DNA from: a bacterium | GTDB taxonomy: Bacteria > Krumholzibacteriota > Krumholzibacteriia > JACNKJ01 | Direction: 5' to 3' | NCBI GenBank assembly: GCA_016873475.1 | Contig: VGXI01000003.1 | Span: forward strand, 15,001-57,881 | DNA: 42,881 nt | Part shown: one piece after another, positions 27,512-37,926 of the stretch | Numbering within the stretch: the stretch's first letter is position 1 | How the letters are laid out: each line of letters opens with the position of its first letter | The notes under the pieces: model-generated | The model's database searches: none | Seen by the model: the letters and a program-made list of their open reading frames with translations, nothing else | What the model was told of the DNA's origin: nothing | Position numbers and translations under genes: made by a program

Positions 27512-27931
27512 ATGGCCGCGAACGACCTGCAGCGCTTCAGCGTCTCCCTGCCGGCCGGCCTGCTCGCGGAACTCGACCGGCGCATCACTCGCCAGGGCTA
27601 CCCCTCGCGCTCGGAGCTGGTGCGCGACCTGATCCGCGAACGCCTCGTCGCCGAGAAGTGGGAGCAAGGCGCCGGGCGCGTCTACGGCACGCTGACGATC
27701 AGCTACGACCACCACACGCGCGGCCTCGCCGACCGCCTCGCCGAACTGCAGCACAACCGCTACGTGAACGTGCTGTGCAGCACGCACGTGCACGTGGACC
27801 ACCACCACTGCCTCGAGGTGATCCTCCTGCGCGGACGGCCGAGCGAGATCGAGAAGCTCGCCATCCGCATCGGCGGGCTCAAGGGCGTGCGTTTCTCGCG
27901 CCTGACGCGAGCCTCGACGCTGGTCGAATAG
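27512..27931 (+). CDS. nikR: Nickel-responsive transcriptional regulator NikR
   Basis: Ribbon-helix-helix DNA-binding domain at the N-terminus ([33 protein letters not shown]) followed by an ACT-type nickel-sensing domain. The high-affinity site is complete: His81, His92, His94 and Cys100, with spacings identical to E. coli His76/His87/His89/Cys95. It has 139 residues. As the last gene of the operon it presumably represses nikL onward when nickel is sufficient; the target site is unproven (see 24968-25003). Confidence 0.95.
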   Translation: MAANDLQRFSVSLPAGLLAELDRRITRQGYPSRSELVRDLIRERLVAEKWEQGAGRVYGTLTISYDHHTRGLADRLAELQHNRYVNVLCSTHVHVDHHHCLEVILLRGRPSEIEKLAIRIGGLKGVRFSRLTRASTLVE

Positions 27932-27952
27932 GGCCGGCGCCGCGCGCGGGCG

Positions 27953-30900
27953 CTAGCGGCGGGCGAGGAGCCCGGCGCGCTGGAGCGCCGCCTCCAGGTC
28001 TTCCTTGCGCAGCGGCTTGCTGACGTAGTCGTCCATGCCCGCCGCGAGGCAGCGCTCGCGGTCGCCCTTCATCGCGTTCGCCGTCACGGCGACGATGCGC
28101 GGCTGGCGCGACGCCGGCAGCTCGGCGCGGATGCGCTGGGTGGCGCCGAGGCCGTCGAGCAGCGGCATCTGCATGTCCATCAGCACGAGATCGTAGTCCT
28201 GCTCGGCGAGGCGCTGGAGGGCGACCTGCCCGTTCTCGGCGAGATCGGCCCGCAGGCCGAGCCGCGCCAGCATGCTGAGGGCGACCTTCTGGTTCACCGG
28301 GTTGTCCTCGGCGAGCAGGATGCGCAGCCCGCCCGCGCCGGCGCTTGTCGCCGCCGCCCGCGGCGCATCGCCCTCGCCCGGGCCGGCCCCCGCTCCCGCG
28401 CGCCCCGGCGCCCTTGGGGCGAAGACCGTCGCGAGAACCAGCGCGAGGCGCGCCCGCTTCACCGGCTTGCTGAGGGTCCCCACGAAGCCCGCCGGCACCC
28501 CCTCGCTGCTGGCGGCGCTCGGGCCGCAGAGCAGGACCCGCGGCGGCGCGTCGGCGGGAGGCAGGGCCGCGAGCTGCCGCGCGCCGTCGCCGTGATCGAG
28601 GCCGCCCCCCTCCTCATCGACGAGAATCAACTCGAAGGGCGCGCCGGCCGCTGCGGCGGCAACGAGGCAGGAGCGCGCCTCCTCGCCGGTCGTGGCCGTC
28701 TTCACGCTCAGGCCCAGCTCGCGCAGCGTGGCCAGCAGCGCGGCGCGGCTCGTCGCGTTGTCCTCGACGAGCAGCGCGCGGCGCGCCGCCAGCCAGGCCG
28801 GCGGCCCCCCCGCGGGTCGATCGGCCGCCACGACGGCGCGCAGCGTGAAGTGGAAGGTCGCGCCCTGACCGGGCTGGCTCTCCACCCAGATCGTGCCGCC
28901 CATCAGCTCGCAGAGCTGCCGGCAGATCGCGAGCCCGAGGCCCGTGCCCCCGTAGCGGCGCGAGCTGGAACCGTCGACCTGGCTGAAGGAGCGGAAGAGG
29001 CGAGCCTGCCCCTCCGGCGAGATGCCGATGCCCGTGTCGCGCACCTGGCAGTGCAGCTCGACGCGTCCGTCGGGCAGCGCGCGCGCGTCGACCCGCAGGC
29101 TGACCTCGCCCCGGTCGGTGAACTTCACGGCGTTGGAGAGGAGGTTGATCAGCACCTGGCGCAGGCGCGACCCATCGCCGAGGATCCGCTGCGGGAGCTC
29201 GGGCGCCAGCTGGCAGGCGAGTTCGAGCCGTTTCTCGGCCACGCGCAGCGAGACGAGGTCCAGGGCCTCTTCGACGCACTCGCGCAGGTCGAAGGGCTCT
29301 TCGCGCAGCTCGAGCTGGCCGGCTTCGATCTTCGAGAAGTCGAGGATGTCGTTGATGATGACCAGCAGGGCGTCGCCCGAGCTGCGGATGATCTCCAGGT
29401 AGTCGCGCTGCTCCGGGCGTGGGTTGCTATCGATGACGAGCTGCGCCATGCCGATGATGCCGTTCATCGGCGTGCGGATCTCGTGGCTCATCGTGGCGAG
29501 GAACTCGCTCTTCGCGCGCGTGGCCGCCTCCGCCTCGGCGCGGGCCAGCTCCGCCTCCTGCTGGGAGGACTGCAGCTCGCCCACCATCTTGACCAGCTGC
29601 GCCGTGCGCTCCCGGATGCGCGCCTCGAGCAGCCGCATCCGGTAGCGGTTCAGGCTGCCACCGAGCAGGGCGACGAGGCCGAGCAGGACGAGGCCGAGAC
29701 CCCCGCGCGCCCACCAGGTCTGGTACCAGGCCAGCGGCAGACTGAAGGCGAAGCTCGCCTCGGCGCTCTCGGCGCCGTAGACGTCGCGCGCCTGCACGCG
29801 GAAGGCGTAGCGGCCGCCCGCCAGGTTCGTGTAGTCCTTCCGCACATCCGTCGACCAAGCGGACCAACCGGCGTCATAGCCCTCGAGCCGGGTGCGGAAC
29901 TGCGTCCGCGACGGCGCGTCGAGGCTGGGCGCCGCGAACTCGAAGCGCAACGCCCCCAGGTCCCGCCTCAAGGCGATCGCCCCGGACGGCGGTCGCGGGC
30001 CGCGCAAGAGGGAGTCGGGATCGACCGCGCTCACGCGCAGCAGGGGGGCGGCCGGCTGCGGGCGCCGGGCCGGCACGGGCACCGCGAAGCGCGCCAGCCC
30101 GTAGTAGTGCCCCACCCAGAGCACACCGTCCGCTTCGGGCAGCAGGGCCATCGGCTGGAGATGCGTCACCCGGCGCAGTTCGGGCGCGATCCAGGCCAGC
30201 GAGTCCGTCTCGCCCGGGCGGGCGAGGCCGACCGCAGCGTCCGTCGCGATCCAGGCGCCGTCCCTGCACTCGACGAGTCGGCTCACCTCGCGGCTGCCGT
30301 CGGCGAAGCAGCGGCCGAAGCTGCTATCGGGCAGGAGCGGCAGCAGCGCGTCCGTCGCCGCCGCGAGCGACGGTCGCCGCAGGCCGAGCTCGGTGCCGAT
30401 CGCGACGCGGCCGTCGACGGCGAGCAGTGTGTAGCTGGGCAGGCTCGGCCCGGACTCCGCTCCACTCAGCCGGAGCCGTCGAGTCGGAGCCGCCGTTAGC
30501 CCGGCGCCGTAGGCGAGGGCGAGGCCTCCCCCCTCGTCCCAGGCGAGATAGACGGTACCGTCGCTATCCTGGCTCGCCCCGCGGACGTTTCCCGCGACGC
30601 CGGGCAGCGCGCCCGCCGGTCGCCAGCCGGCGGACTGTCGACGCAGGCAGTGCACGCCCCGCTCGCCCGCCGCGAGCACGAGCCCGGCATCCGCCAGCGA
30701 GCGGCTCAGCGAGTAGATCGTGCCCTCTTCCAGCAGGGGCGTCGCCGTCGTCTCGCCGACGGCGAAGACGCCGTCGTTGCAGCCGGCGAGCAGGCCGACC
30801 TCGGTTGCCAGCAGCGTCCAGCACTGCGTGGCGATGCCCGGCACGCGCGCAAAGCGCAGGCGCCCGTCGCCCGGCTGGCTCGCGTAGACACCCCAGGACG

Positions 30901-31981
30901 TGGCCACGAAGAGCCGGCCCCGGTAGCGCGCGATCGCCTCGACCGAGCCCTCCAGGCCGAGCCGCTCGTCGAAGCTGCTCAGGCGGCTGGGCAGCTCGAG
31001 CCGCGAGAGGCCGTTGTCGCAGTTCGCCCAGAGCCCGCCCGCGCCGTCCCGGAAGAGACCGAGCACCATGTCGTCGATCAGCCCCGTCGACTTGTCCTGC
31101 TGCGTGAGCAGCTCTCCGGCCGAACTGATCACGAAGACACCCGCCCGCAGGCTGCCCAGCGCCAGGTTGCCGTCGGGGAGCGCGAGCGCGCGGTAGACCT
31201 GCGCGTCGCGCAGCCGCTCGTTCAGGGCGCGCGGCAAGGGCAGATAACGACCCTCGGCGTAGCGGAAGAGGCCATGGTCGTCGCCGCCGCCGAGCAGGAG
31301 GCCGCCCTCCGGGAGCGGCAGCAGGACGGTCAGGCTGCGCTTGGCGAAGCGCTCGCCCCCCGGCAGCAAGGTGAGTTCGCCACTGGGCAGCAGGCGCTGG
31401 AGGCCGACGTCGGCCTGTCGCGTGTAGACCGCATCGTGTGCGGCATAGAGGCCGTGGAAGCGCTTGACCGGGCGCCAGACCTGCAGGCTGTCCGACCCGC
31501 CCGTCCAGAGAAAGATGGCGGTGCGGCCCTGGAAGAAGACGCCGCGGCTCGTCTCGACGATCGCGAAGATCTCCTGCGCCCCCAGCTCCGCGGCGGCGGC
31601 GGGCAGCAGCGGTCGCAGGGAGCGCAGCCGAAGCCCTCTCCTCGCGTCCGGCTCGAGGACGCCGAAGTCGTGCTGAGCGCCCACGCAGAGGCGGCCCTGG
31701 CGATCGCAGTGAACGGCGCGCACCACTTCCTCGCCCAGCGCGCTCACACGGCGCCAGGTGCGGCCGTCGTACTCGAGCAAGCCCTCCGTGTTGCCGACGT
31801 AGACGAGACCCAGGCTGTCCTGAGCGCCCGACCAGTTCTGCGGATTGAAGCCCAGCTCGTGGGTGTTGAAGTTCGTCGCGTACACGAGGCCGAGCTCGTG
31901 GTAGGCGAGGGGAGCCGCCGGCGTCCGGCTCGGCAACAGGAGCAGCGTCAGGAAGGCGAGGCAGGGTGGATGGAGGCGCAT
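27953..31981 (-). CDS. Hybrid sensor histidine kinase (beta-propeller, Y_Y_Y, HisKA, HATPase, two receiver domains)
   Basis: A 1342-residue membrane sensor. Signal peptide (about 1-23); large periplasmic sensor of two-component-propeller repeats (about 30-690); Y_Y_Y domain ([14 protein letters not shown]); transmembrane helix ([15 protein letters not shown], near 780). Then a coiled coil, HisKA with [10 protein letters not shown] (phosphorylated H833) and HATPase with [19 protein letters not shown] and GGTGLGLAI. Receiver 1 is divergent, with probable Asp1122; receiver 2 has MDMQMP (D1269) and SKP. This resembles Bacteroidetes glycan-sensing HTCS proteins but has no DNA-binding output domain. 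It lies 195 bp downstream of the heparinase-like gene. The ATG at 31981 gives a good signal peptide; the longer frame does not. Confidence 0.9.
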   Translation of the reverse strand: MRLHPPCLAFLTLLLLPSRTPAAPLAYHELGLVYATNFNTHELGFNPQNWSGAQDSLGLVYVGNTEGLLEYDGRTWRRVSALGEEVVRAVHCDRQGRLCVGAQHDFGVLEPDARRGLRLRSLRPLLPAAAAELGAQEIFAIVETSRGVFFQGRTAIFLWTGGSDSLQVWRPVKRFHGLYAAHDAVYTRQADVGLQRLLPSGELTLLPGGERFAKRSLTVLLPLPEGGLLLGGGDDHGLFRYAEGRYLPLPRALNERLRDAQVYRALALPDGNLALGSLRAGVFVISSAGELLTQQDKSTGLIDDMVLGLFRDGAGGLWANCDNGLSRLELPSRLSSFDERLGLEGSVEAIARYRGRLFVATSWGVYASQPGDGRLRFARVPGIATQCWTLLATEVGLLAGCNDGVFAVGETTATPLLEEGTIYSLSRSLADAGLVLAAGERGVHCLRRQSAGWRPAGALPGVAGNVRGASQDSDGTVYLAWDEGGGLALAYGAGLTAAPTRRLRLSGAESGPSLPSYTLLAVDGRVAIGTELGLRRPSLAAATDALLPLLPDSSFGRCFADGSREVSRLVECRDGAWIATDAAVGLARPGETDSLAWIAPELRRVTHLQPMALLPEADGVLWVGHYYGLARFAVPVPARRPQPAAPLLRVSAVDPDSLLRGPRPPSGAIALRRDLGALRFEFAAPSLDAPSRTQFRTRLEGYDAGWSAWSTDVRKDYTNLAGGRYAFRVQARDVYGAESAEASFAFSLPLAWYQTWWARGGLGLVLLGLVALLGGSLNRYRMRLLEARIRERTAQLVKMVGELQSSQQEAELARAEAEAATRAKSEFLATMSHEIRTPMNGIIGMAQLVIDSNPRPEQRDYLEIIRSSGDALLVIINDILDFSKIEAGQLELREEPFDLRECVEEALDLVSLRVAEKRLELACQLAPELPQRILGDGSRLRQVLINLLSNAVKFTDRGEVSLRVDARALPDGRVELHCQVRDTGIGISPEGQARLFRSFSQVDGSSSRRYGGTGLGLAICRQLCELMGGTIWVESQPGQGATFHFTLRAVVAADRPAGGPPAWLAARRALLVEDNATSRAALLATLRELGLSVKTATTGEEARSCLVAAAAAGAPFELILVDEEGGGLDHGDGARQLAALPPADAPPRVLLCGPSAASSEGVPAGFVGTLSKPVKRARLALVLATVFAPRAPGRAGAGAGPGEGDAPRAAATSAGAGGLRILLAEDNPVNQKVALSMLARLGLRADLAENGQVALQRLAEQDYDLVLMDMQMPLLDGLGATQRIRAELPASRQPRIVAVTANAMKGDRERCLAAGMDDYVSKPLRKEDLEAALQRAGLLARR

Positions 31982-32176
31982 GATTCCGCAGCGGGCTCCG
32001 GCAGTCCAGGTCGTGTCGATGGGCGAGTGGTCGATCCGGGGATGTGATCGGCAGGTCGGCGGGCGCGCTTGACGCCAATCGTCGGCTTCAGGAGACGTTG
32101 CCACGGCCCCGGCGCGAGGCCGTCAACCGCAGCGCGCGCGGGATTCCCCCCGGCCCCCCGCGGGGAGGCAGGGACC

Positions 32177-34738
32177 TCAGCGCAGAAGGAGGAGGCGAGC
32201 GCGCCGCGTCTCGCCGCCCGCGCTGAGGCGAGCGAAGTAGAGGCCGGCTGCGCAGCGGTGGCCGCGCGCGTCGGCGCCGTCCCAGGTGAGCAGATGCTCG
32301 CCCGGTGTCAGCGGTCCCTCGTGCAGTCGGCGTGTGCGGCGCCCCTGGAGGTCGAACAGCTCGACCTGGACCGCGGCGCCGCCGGGACCCGCCACGCGCA
32401 GGCGCGGCGCAGCGCCGGCGACGCCGACGAGGCTCCAGACCGCGGGCGGCGCGGCCGGCCCCGCGGGGCTCGTCGTCCAGTCCCCGCGCACCACGTAGTC
32501 GCCCTCGCGCGCGAAGCTGACGGGCGTGTCCCCGGCCATCACGGCCACGGCCGCTGGGGCGTAGATCTCGAAATCGAGCTGCGGCGACGAGAGCCAGACC
32601 GTGTCGCTGTCGGCGCAGGCCCAGCCCGCTGGCTGGATTCCGATGTAGAGCTGTCCGTCCAGACGCAGCTCCCTGCCGTCGACGAGCAGGCTGCGGGCGG
32701 CGGCGCCCGCCTGCTCCTCGACGAGGCCGAAGCGCCCGGCCAGCAGCACCCCCGGCTCGTTGAGGACAGGCGCCCAGGCGGCGACCAGCTCCCGCCGCGC
32801 CCCCGCCGCGCCGCGCGTGGCGCGCAGGCCGCCGGCGAAGCGCTGGACGCTCAAGGGCTGGCTGGGCACACCGGGGGCGAGCAGCTCCCACTGCCAGAGG
32901 TAGCGGGCGTCCACGGCCCGCTGCGCGACGCGCAGCACTCGGCTGTTGGGATCGCTGTTGCCGTTGTCGTAGGTGCCGAGGCTCCAGCTCGCTTCGGTCG
33001 GCGCGGGCCAGAGCAGGTCGGCGTCCAGGCGGCCGTTGGCGCTGGCCAGCGTGTAGCGGCCGCCGGCCGCGCTGAAGCCGATGGACTCGCCGAAGTGCTG
33101 GCGCCACTCGTAGTCGTGCGCCTGCGCGTCCTTGCGCAGGTCGTCCAGCAGGTAGAAGGCAGGCATCGCCGGCGCCGTCCCGGGCAGCACCAGAGCCCAG
33201 CGCTCCGCCCGCTCGAGCGGATTGCCGCCGTCGTAGCCCCAGGACCAGTCCGTGCCGGGCAGCGGATAGTCGGGGTCGTTGAAGGGCGAGTGTCCATTGT
33301 AGGCAGGCGCCATGTCCGCCTTCAGCACGCGGCAGAAGCCGCGGTCGACGACGAGGGTGAGCGTGCCGTCGGTGCCGATGCTCTCGCCCGCGTTGTGCTG
33401 GCCGAGACCATCGACGAGGGGCAGGCTGTGCGCCTCGGTTTCCGAGGCCACGCCGGAGGGGCCGTTGTCCATGCCGAAGCGCTCGCCAAAGGCGCGCAGC
33501 GTGAAGTGGCCGACGTCCTCCTGCCAGTGGCCGCCCCAGAACTTGCCCGCTTGCAGCGTGAACTGCAGGCTCTCGGCGAGGGGATCGCCCGGCCAGCCGC
33601 GGCGCAGCACGTAGAGCCCCTGAACGGGGAAGTAGCGCTCGTCGGGCAGGAAGCCGTGCGGCGGTAGCTGGGGGCCGGTGCGGTGCCAGAGGAGCGTCGC
33701 GGGCTGGTCCGCGACCGAACCGAAATCGAAGCCGTGCGGACCGCAGGTGTAGTCGCGCAGCCAGCGCGCGAAGCGCGGATCGGCAACCGCAACCTGCGAC
33801 CATTCCCAGAGCGTCGTGTGGAGCGCGAAGGGACGGCTGTACTCCGAGCAGTCGTTGCGGTTCAGGCAGATGCCCCCGCCCTCGGGCACGGTCAGGTAGG
33901 CGGCCCACTCGATGGCCGCCTCGACCTTCGCGGAGTCCCAGAGGACGACGCCGTCGAGGCGCTGCGCGGCGGCGTAGACGGGCGCCAGCAACCGGAAGAC
34001 GACGGTGAGGTAGAGTCCCCCCTCGCCGTAGCTGCCGTCCGTGCCGAGCAGGTCGTTCAGCCCCTTCGCGATCAGCGCCTCGCCGACGCTGCGCGCCCGC
34101 GCCAGAACGGGGTCGCCCGGCCAGTCGTCGCGCAGGCAGAGCTCGGCCTGGATCAGCACCGCCCCGATGCCGATGCTGTGATTGCTGCAGTAGGGGTTGT
34201 ACAGGCCCTTCGTGAAGTAGAAGTCGTTGCTCATCGCGACGATGTAGCTGCGGATCTCCGCCAGCGTCGCCGCCGTGATCGCGGGCGAGGCACTGCCGAA
34301 GATCATGTCGTACATGTAGAGCAGAGTGCGCAGGCGGATCGCGGCGGAGAGGTCGTCGCCGCCGCCGTAGACGTCCTCCGCGCTCAACAGGAGCAGCGTC
34401 GCGTCCATCAGCTTCTGCCGGATGGCACTGGCCAGGGGCTCTTCGGCCATCAGCGAGGTCAGGCCCAGGCTGGGCGCCATCGCGAAGCCGTAGTTGCTGC
34501 CGAAGACCAGGTCGACGGGAACATTCTGGTAGATCGAGGCCGCGGATTGCATGCCCGCCCAGGCAGCGGCCTTCGCCGGATCGGCGGCGATCGAGTCGGG
34601 CAGGGCGGCCAGCAGCGCCGGATCGACGAGCAGGCGCGGATGGTTGTCGGCCCAGGCGCGCGGCTGGGCCTGGGCGGCGGGCGCCCCGAGCGGGGGCAGC
34701 AGCGCGAGCAGGACGGCGACGGCGAGGAGTTGGCGCAC
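32177..34738 (-). CDS. Secreted heparinase II/III-like protein with C-terminal sorting-type domain
   Basis: An 853-residue exported protein. Signal peptide VRQLLAVAVLLALLPPLGAPAAQA. An alpha/alpha-barrel-like N-terminal part (about 30-330, with NPYCSNHSIGIGA and GSYGEGGLYLT) and a beta-sandwich part (GGHWQEDVGHFTLRAFGE, then DNGPSG) resemble heparinase II/III-type polysaccharide lyases. The last about 80 residues (VELFDLQGRR, LTWDGADARGHRCAAGLYFARL, ARLLLLR) form a FlgD/T9SS-like domain without the PNPFNP box. The start is GTG at 34738 with GGGAGA five bases upstream. The substrate is unknown; the family cleaves uronic-acid polysaccharides. The next gene is a glycan-sensor-like kinase. Confidence 0.75.
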   Translation of the reverse strand: MRQLLAVAVLLALLPPLGAPAAQAQPRAWADNHPRLLVDPALLAALPDSIAADPAKAAAWAGMQSAASIYQNVPVDLVFGSNYGFAMAPSLGLTSLMAEEPLASAIRQKLMDATLLLLSAEDVYGGGDDLSAAIRLRTLLYMYDMIFGSASPAITAATLAEIRSYIVAMSNDFYFTKGLYNPYCSNHSIGIGAVLIQAELCLRDDWPGDPVLARARSVGEALIAKGLNDLLGTDGSYGEGGLYLTVVFRLLAPVYAAAQRLDGVVLWDSAKVEAAIEWAAYLTVPEGGGICLNRNDCSEYSRPFALHTTLWEWSQVAVADPRFARWLRDYTCGPHGFDFGSVADQPATLLWHRTGPQLPPHGFLPDERYFPVQGLYVLRRGWPGDPLAESLQFTLQAGKFWGGHWQEDVGHFTLRAFGERFGMDNGPSGVASETEAHSLPLVDGLGQHNAGESIGTDGTLTLVVDRGFCRVLKADMAPAYNGHSPFNDPDYPLPGTDWSWGYDGGNPLERAERWALVLPGTAPAMPAFYLLDDLRKDAQAHDYEWRQHFGESIGFSAAGGRYTLASANGRLDADLLWPAPTEASWSLGTYDNGNSDPNSRVLRVAQRAVDARYLWQWELLAPGVPSQPLSVQRFAGGLRATRGAAGARRELVAAWAPVLNEPGVLLAGRFGLVEEQAGAAARSLLVDGRELRLDGQLYIGIQPAGWACADSDTVWLSSPQLDFEIYAPAAVAVMAGDTPVSFAREGDYVVRGDWTTSPAGPAAPPAVWSLVGVAGAAPRLRVAGPGGAAVQVELFDLQGRRTRRLHEGPLTPGEHLLTWDGADARGHRCAAGLYFARLSAGGETRRARLLLLR

Positions 34739-34794
34739 GGCGTCTCCCTGGGCAGTGCGTGGCCGGCGCCCCGGGTGGGAGCGCCCGATCCCCA

Positions 34795-34803
34795 ATTCTA
34801 GCA
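34795..34803 (-). promoter_or_regulatory. Possible extended -10 promoter of the heparinase-like gene
   Basis: Minus strand TGC-TAGAAT (plus 34795-34803), an extended -10 about 57 bp upstream of the GTG. No clear -35 is seen 17 bp upstream. Confidence 0.4.
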
Positions 34804-34849
34804 CAGCCGCCGGGAAAGCGCCGCCCCCCTCGCGCGCCAGCGCCCGACC

Positions 34850-35113
34850 CTAGAGTTCGGCCTCCAGGCGCTGGCCGCAGTCGGGGTTCCGGCAGACCCA
34901 ATGGACCTCGCAGCGATCCAGGGGCAGACCGCCCGGCTCGATGCCGAGGTCCTCGGGCGCCTCGACCTGCTTCCACATCCAGCCGCCGCAGGTCGGGCAG
35001 GGCCGCTCGGTGAAGTGGCAGACCGGGCAGGTCCGGGCGCCGGGCGCCTGGGCGTCAGGCTCCAGCGGAGTCAGGCAGTTGGGGCACTTGGCAGCGGTGG
35101 CGGACTCGCTCAT
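34850..35113 (-). CDS. Zinc-ribbon protein
   Basis: An 87-residue protein with four cysteine pairs: CPNC, CPVC, CPTC and, near the end, CRNPDC. It looks like a double zinc ribbon and probably binds two zinc ions. Function is unknown. The ATG at 35113 overlaps the stop of the HD-domain gene (ATGA), so it is translationally coupled to it; a longer upstream frame is arginine-rich noise. Confidence 0.7.
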   Translation of the reverse strand: MSESATAAKCPNCLTPLEPDAQAPGARTCPVCHFTERPCPTCGGWMWKQVEAPEDLGIEPGGLPLDRCEVHWVCRNPDCGQRLEAEL

Positions 35114-35721
35114 CCCTCGCCTCCCGCGCCGACTGCCCCCGGCTCGCCCGCCAGACCCAGGGCGCCGGCCGCCGTCTGCATGCCGGCGATGGTCTCGGCG
35201 ATCAGGGTCTCCAGCGGCAGGCCGAGGCGCTCGGCGCCCCGCTCGATGAGGGCGCGGTCCACGCCCGCGGCGAAGCGCGCGTTCTTCCACTTCTTGCGCA
35301 CCGAGGAAACGGTGGTGTCCAGCACGCTGCGACTGGGCCGGACCAGGGCCGTCGCGGCGACGAGACCGGTCAGCTCGTCGACGGCGAAGAGCACGCGCTC
35401 CAGCTCGCTCTCGGGCTCCACCTCCGTGCAGGTCTCCCAGCCGTGGCTGAGCACGGCGCGGATGAGCGGCTCCGGCCAGCCGGCCTCGCGCAGCAGGCGG
35501 GGCGTGTGCTGGCAGTGCTCCTGGGGATGCAGGTCGTAATCGAGATCGTGGACGAGCCCAACGGCGCCCCAGAGCTCGGGGTCGCCGCCGTAGCGCGGGG
35601 CGAAGTGGCGCATCACGGCCTCGACGGCCAGGGCGTGCGTGCGCAGAGCCTCGCTCGGCGTGTGAGCGCAGAGCAGCGCCCAGGCCTCCTCGCGGCTCGG
35701 GACGCGCTCGGCTGTCGTCAT
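35110..35721 (-). CDS. HD-domain hydrolase
   Basis: A 203-residue cytoplasmic protein with an HD metal site: His near residue 29 (ALRTHALAVEAVMRHF), HDLDYD (His-Asp near 58) and a downstream HGWETC. It resembles uncharacterised HDIG-type proteins, whose members hydrolyse phosphate esters of nucleotides. The substrate is unknown. GGAGGAGG precedes the ATG. It pairs with the zinc-ribbon gene. Confidence 0.8.
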   Translation of the reverse strand: MTTAERVPSREEAWALLCAHTPSEALRTHALAVEAVMRHFAPRYGGDPELWGAVGLVHDLDYDLHPQEHCQHTPRLLREAGWPEPLIRAVLSHGWETCTEVEPESELERVLFAVDELTGLVAATALVRPSRSVLDTTVSSVRKKWKNARFAAGVDRALIERGAERLGLPLETLIAETIAGMQTAAGALGLAGEPGAVGAGGEG

Positions 35722-35751
35722 CGGAACCTCCTCCAGCGGACGGACGGCGGC

Positions 35752-35814
35752 AGTCTAGCGCATGCCGGAGCGGCCGAGAAGGCCCTGGCGCGCCGAGGCG
35801 GGCTCGTCTATCAT
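35752..35814. promoter_or_regulatory. Divergent -10-like elements between the HD and S9 genes
   Basis: The 141-bp gap between divergent genes holds TAGACT on the minus strand (plus 35752-35757) and TATCAT on the plus strand (35809-35814, five of six matches to TATAAT). Neither has a good -35 at 17 bp. Confidence 0.35.
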
Positions 35815-35862
35815 CGCCGGATTCTCACGCCGGCGCACGGCGCCCCGCGAGGAGCCCATCGC

Positions 35863-37926
35863 ATGCCTGTCTCCCCGCTCAGCAGCGAGGATCTCTGGAC
35901 CCTGCCCCGCGTCGGGCTGCCCGCCCCATCGCCGAACGGCGAATGGGTGGCCGTGGCCGTTGCACGCTACAGCCTGGCCGAGAACAGCGGCAAGAGCCGG
36001 ATCTGGCTGCTGCCCGCGGGGGCGAGGGCGGCCGGCGAGGGCGGACCGCGGGACCCGGCGCGCCCCCTCACCGCCGCCGACGCCGACTGCCGGCAGCCGG
36101 TCTGGAGCCCGGACGGCGAGGGCCTCTTCTTCCTGCGCACCCCGGGCGCGGGCGTGGGCCGCTTCGGCGATCGCCCGCAGCTCTATCGCCTGCACCTGGC
36201 CGGCGGCGAAGCCGAGCGCCTCACGGATCTGCCCTACGGCGTGCTGGATCCGCGCTGCTTCCCCGACGGCCGCCGGGTGGCCTTCCTCAGCGAGATGGCC
36301 GCCGGCCGCCCCGGCGTCGAGGGCGCCGCCGCCCTGCGCAAGCGCGAGGAGGAGCGCGCGCTTCCGGCGCGCGTCACCGAGAGCCGCGTCTATCGGTACT
36401 GGGACCACTGGCTCGAGACGGAGCGCTACTACCACGTGCTCTGCCTGGACCTCGCGACGGGCGCGCTCAGCGACCTCACGCCGGACTCGCAGCGCTGGTT
36501 CGACCCGCTCGAGCCCCTCGGCGAGTACGACATCGCGCCCGACGGCCGCGAGCTGGCCTTCTCGGCCTGCGCGAGCCGTCCGCCGCACGACCCCTTGCGC
36601 TGGGGCGTCTTCACCGTGCGCCTGCAGCTGCGGGTGGACGGGCGCGTGGTCCCCGGCCGCCCGCGCGAGTTGGGCCGGGCCTGGCGGGGCGGCGCGCGCC
36701 GGCCGCGCTACTCACCCGACGGCCGCAGTCTCGTCTACGGTGGCCGCCGCGAGCACGATTTCTACGCGGACCGCGTGCGGCTCGTCCTGCGCGAGCGCGC
36801 GAGCGGCGCCGAGCGCGTCCTCACCGAGGACTGGGACCGCTCGGCCGACGCCTGGATCTTCGACGCCGATGGCCGTCGCCTCCTCACCCTCGTCGAGGAG
36901 GCGGCGCGCAGCGCGCTCTATGCGATTCCTCTCGCCGCGGCGCGCCGCGGCGCCGTCACCCCGCGCCGCCTGCGCCGCGGCGGCAGCTACGCCGGCCTTG
37001 CCGCGGCCGGAGCGCGGCTCTTCCTGAACGCGTCCTCGCTGAGCGAGCCGCCGGAGCTGCTCGTCCTCGATCGCGAGGGTCGCCGCCCGCGCGCGCTCAG
37101 CGCCTTCACGGCGCCGCTGCTCGCGGGCCGGCGCCTCGGCCGCGTCGAGGAGCGCCACTTCAAGGGCGCGGGTGGTCGCCGCGTGCAGATGTTCCTCGTC
37201 CACCCACCCGGGCCCTTTCGCCGGCGGCGCCCCCTGCTCCAGCTCGTGCACGGCGGGCCGCATGGCACCTTCGGCGATCAGTGGCACTGGCGCTGGAACG
37301 CGCAGGTCTTCGCCGCCGAGGGCCGCCTCTGCGCCTGCGTGAACTTCCACGGCTCGACGGGCTGGGGCCAGGCCTTCGCCGCCTCCATCCTGGGCCGCTG
37401 GGGCGATCAGCCCTACGCGGACGTGATGGCGGCCACGGACCTGCTCGTCGCCGAGGGTCTCGCCGACCCGAAGCGGCTCGCCGCGGCCGGCGGCTCCTAC
37501 GGCGGCTACCTGATCGCCTGGATCGCCGCCCGCACGCGGCGCTTCGCCTGTCTGGTGAACCACGCCGGCGTGAGCGACCTCCAGTCGCAGTACGCCTCGG
37601 ACCTGACGCAGGGCCGCCGGCGCGCCCTGGGCGGCGAGCCCTGGGACGATCTCGCGGGCCTGGACCGCTACAACCCGATGCGCCACGCGGCCGGCTTCGG
37701 CAGCCCCATGCTCGTGCTGCACGGCGAGCGCGACTTTCGCGTCCCGCACAGCCAGGGCCTGGAGATCTACAACGTCTACCAGGCGATGGGCCTGCCGGCC
37801 CGGCTCGTGCTGTACCCGGACGAGAACCACTGGATCCTCAAACCGCAGAACAGCGTCCACTGGTACGGCGAGGTCAGCGCCTGGCTGAGGCGCTGGCTGC
37901 GCCCCACGCGCGGAGCGCGGCGATGA
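35863..37926 (+). CDS. S9-family serine peptidase (prolyl oligopeptidase / acylaminoacyl peptidase type)
   Basis: A 687-residue peptidase. The N-terminal half is a WD-like propeller (repeats ending in SPDG/FPDG/APDG). The C-terminal half is an alpha/beta hydrolase with catalytic Ser545 in GGSYGGY, Asp624 in HGERDFRVP and His656 in ENHW. HGGPHGTFGDQWHW supplies the oxyanion region. No signal peptide, so probably cytoplasmic, degrading short peptides. GAGGAG precedes the ATG at 35863. It overlaps the TPR gene by 4 bp (ATGA). Confidence 0.92.
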   Translation: MPVSPLSSEDLWTLPRVGLPAPSPNGEWVAVAVARYSLAENSGKSRIWLLPAGARAAGEGGPRDPARPLTAADADCRQPVWSPDGEGLFFLRTPGAGVGRFGDRPQLYRLHLAGGEAERLTDLPYGVLDPRCFPDGRRVAFLSEMAAGRPGVEGAAALRKREEERALPARVTESRVYRYWDHWLETERYYHVLCLDLATGALSDLTPDSQRWFDPLEPLGEYDIAPDGRELAFSACASRPPHDPLRWGVFTVRLQLRVDGRVVPGRPRELGRAWRGGARRPRYSPDGRSLVYGGRREHDFYADRVRLVLRERASGAERVLTEDWDRSADAWIFDADGRRLLTLVEEAARSALYAIPLAAARRGAVTPRRLRRGGSYAGLAAAGARLFLNASSLSEPPELLVLDREGRRPRALSAFTAPLLAGRRLGRVEERHFKGAGGRRVQMFLVHPPGPFRRRRPLLQLVHGGPHGTFGDQWHWRWNAQVFAAEGRLCACVNFHGSTGWGQAFAASILGRWGDQPYADVMAATDLLVAEGLADPKRLAAAGGSYGGYLIAWIAARTRRFACLVNHAGVSDLQSQYASDLTQGRRRALGGEPWDDLAGLDRYNPMRHAAGFGSPMLVLHGERDFRVPHSQGLEIYNVYQAMGLPARLVLYPDENHWILKPQNSVHWYGEVSAWLRRWLRPTRGARR

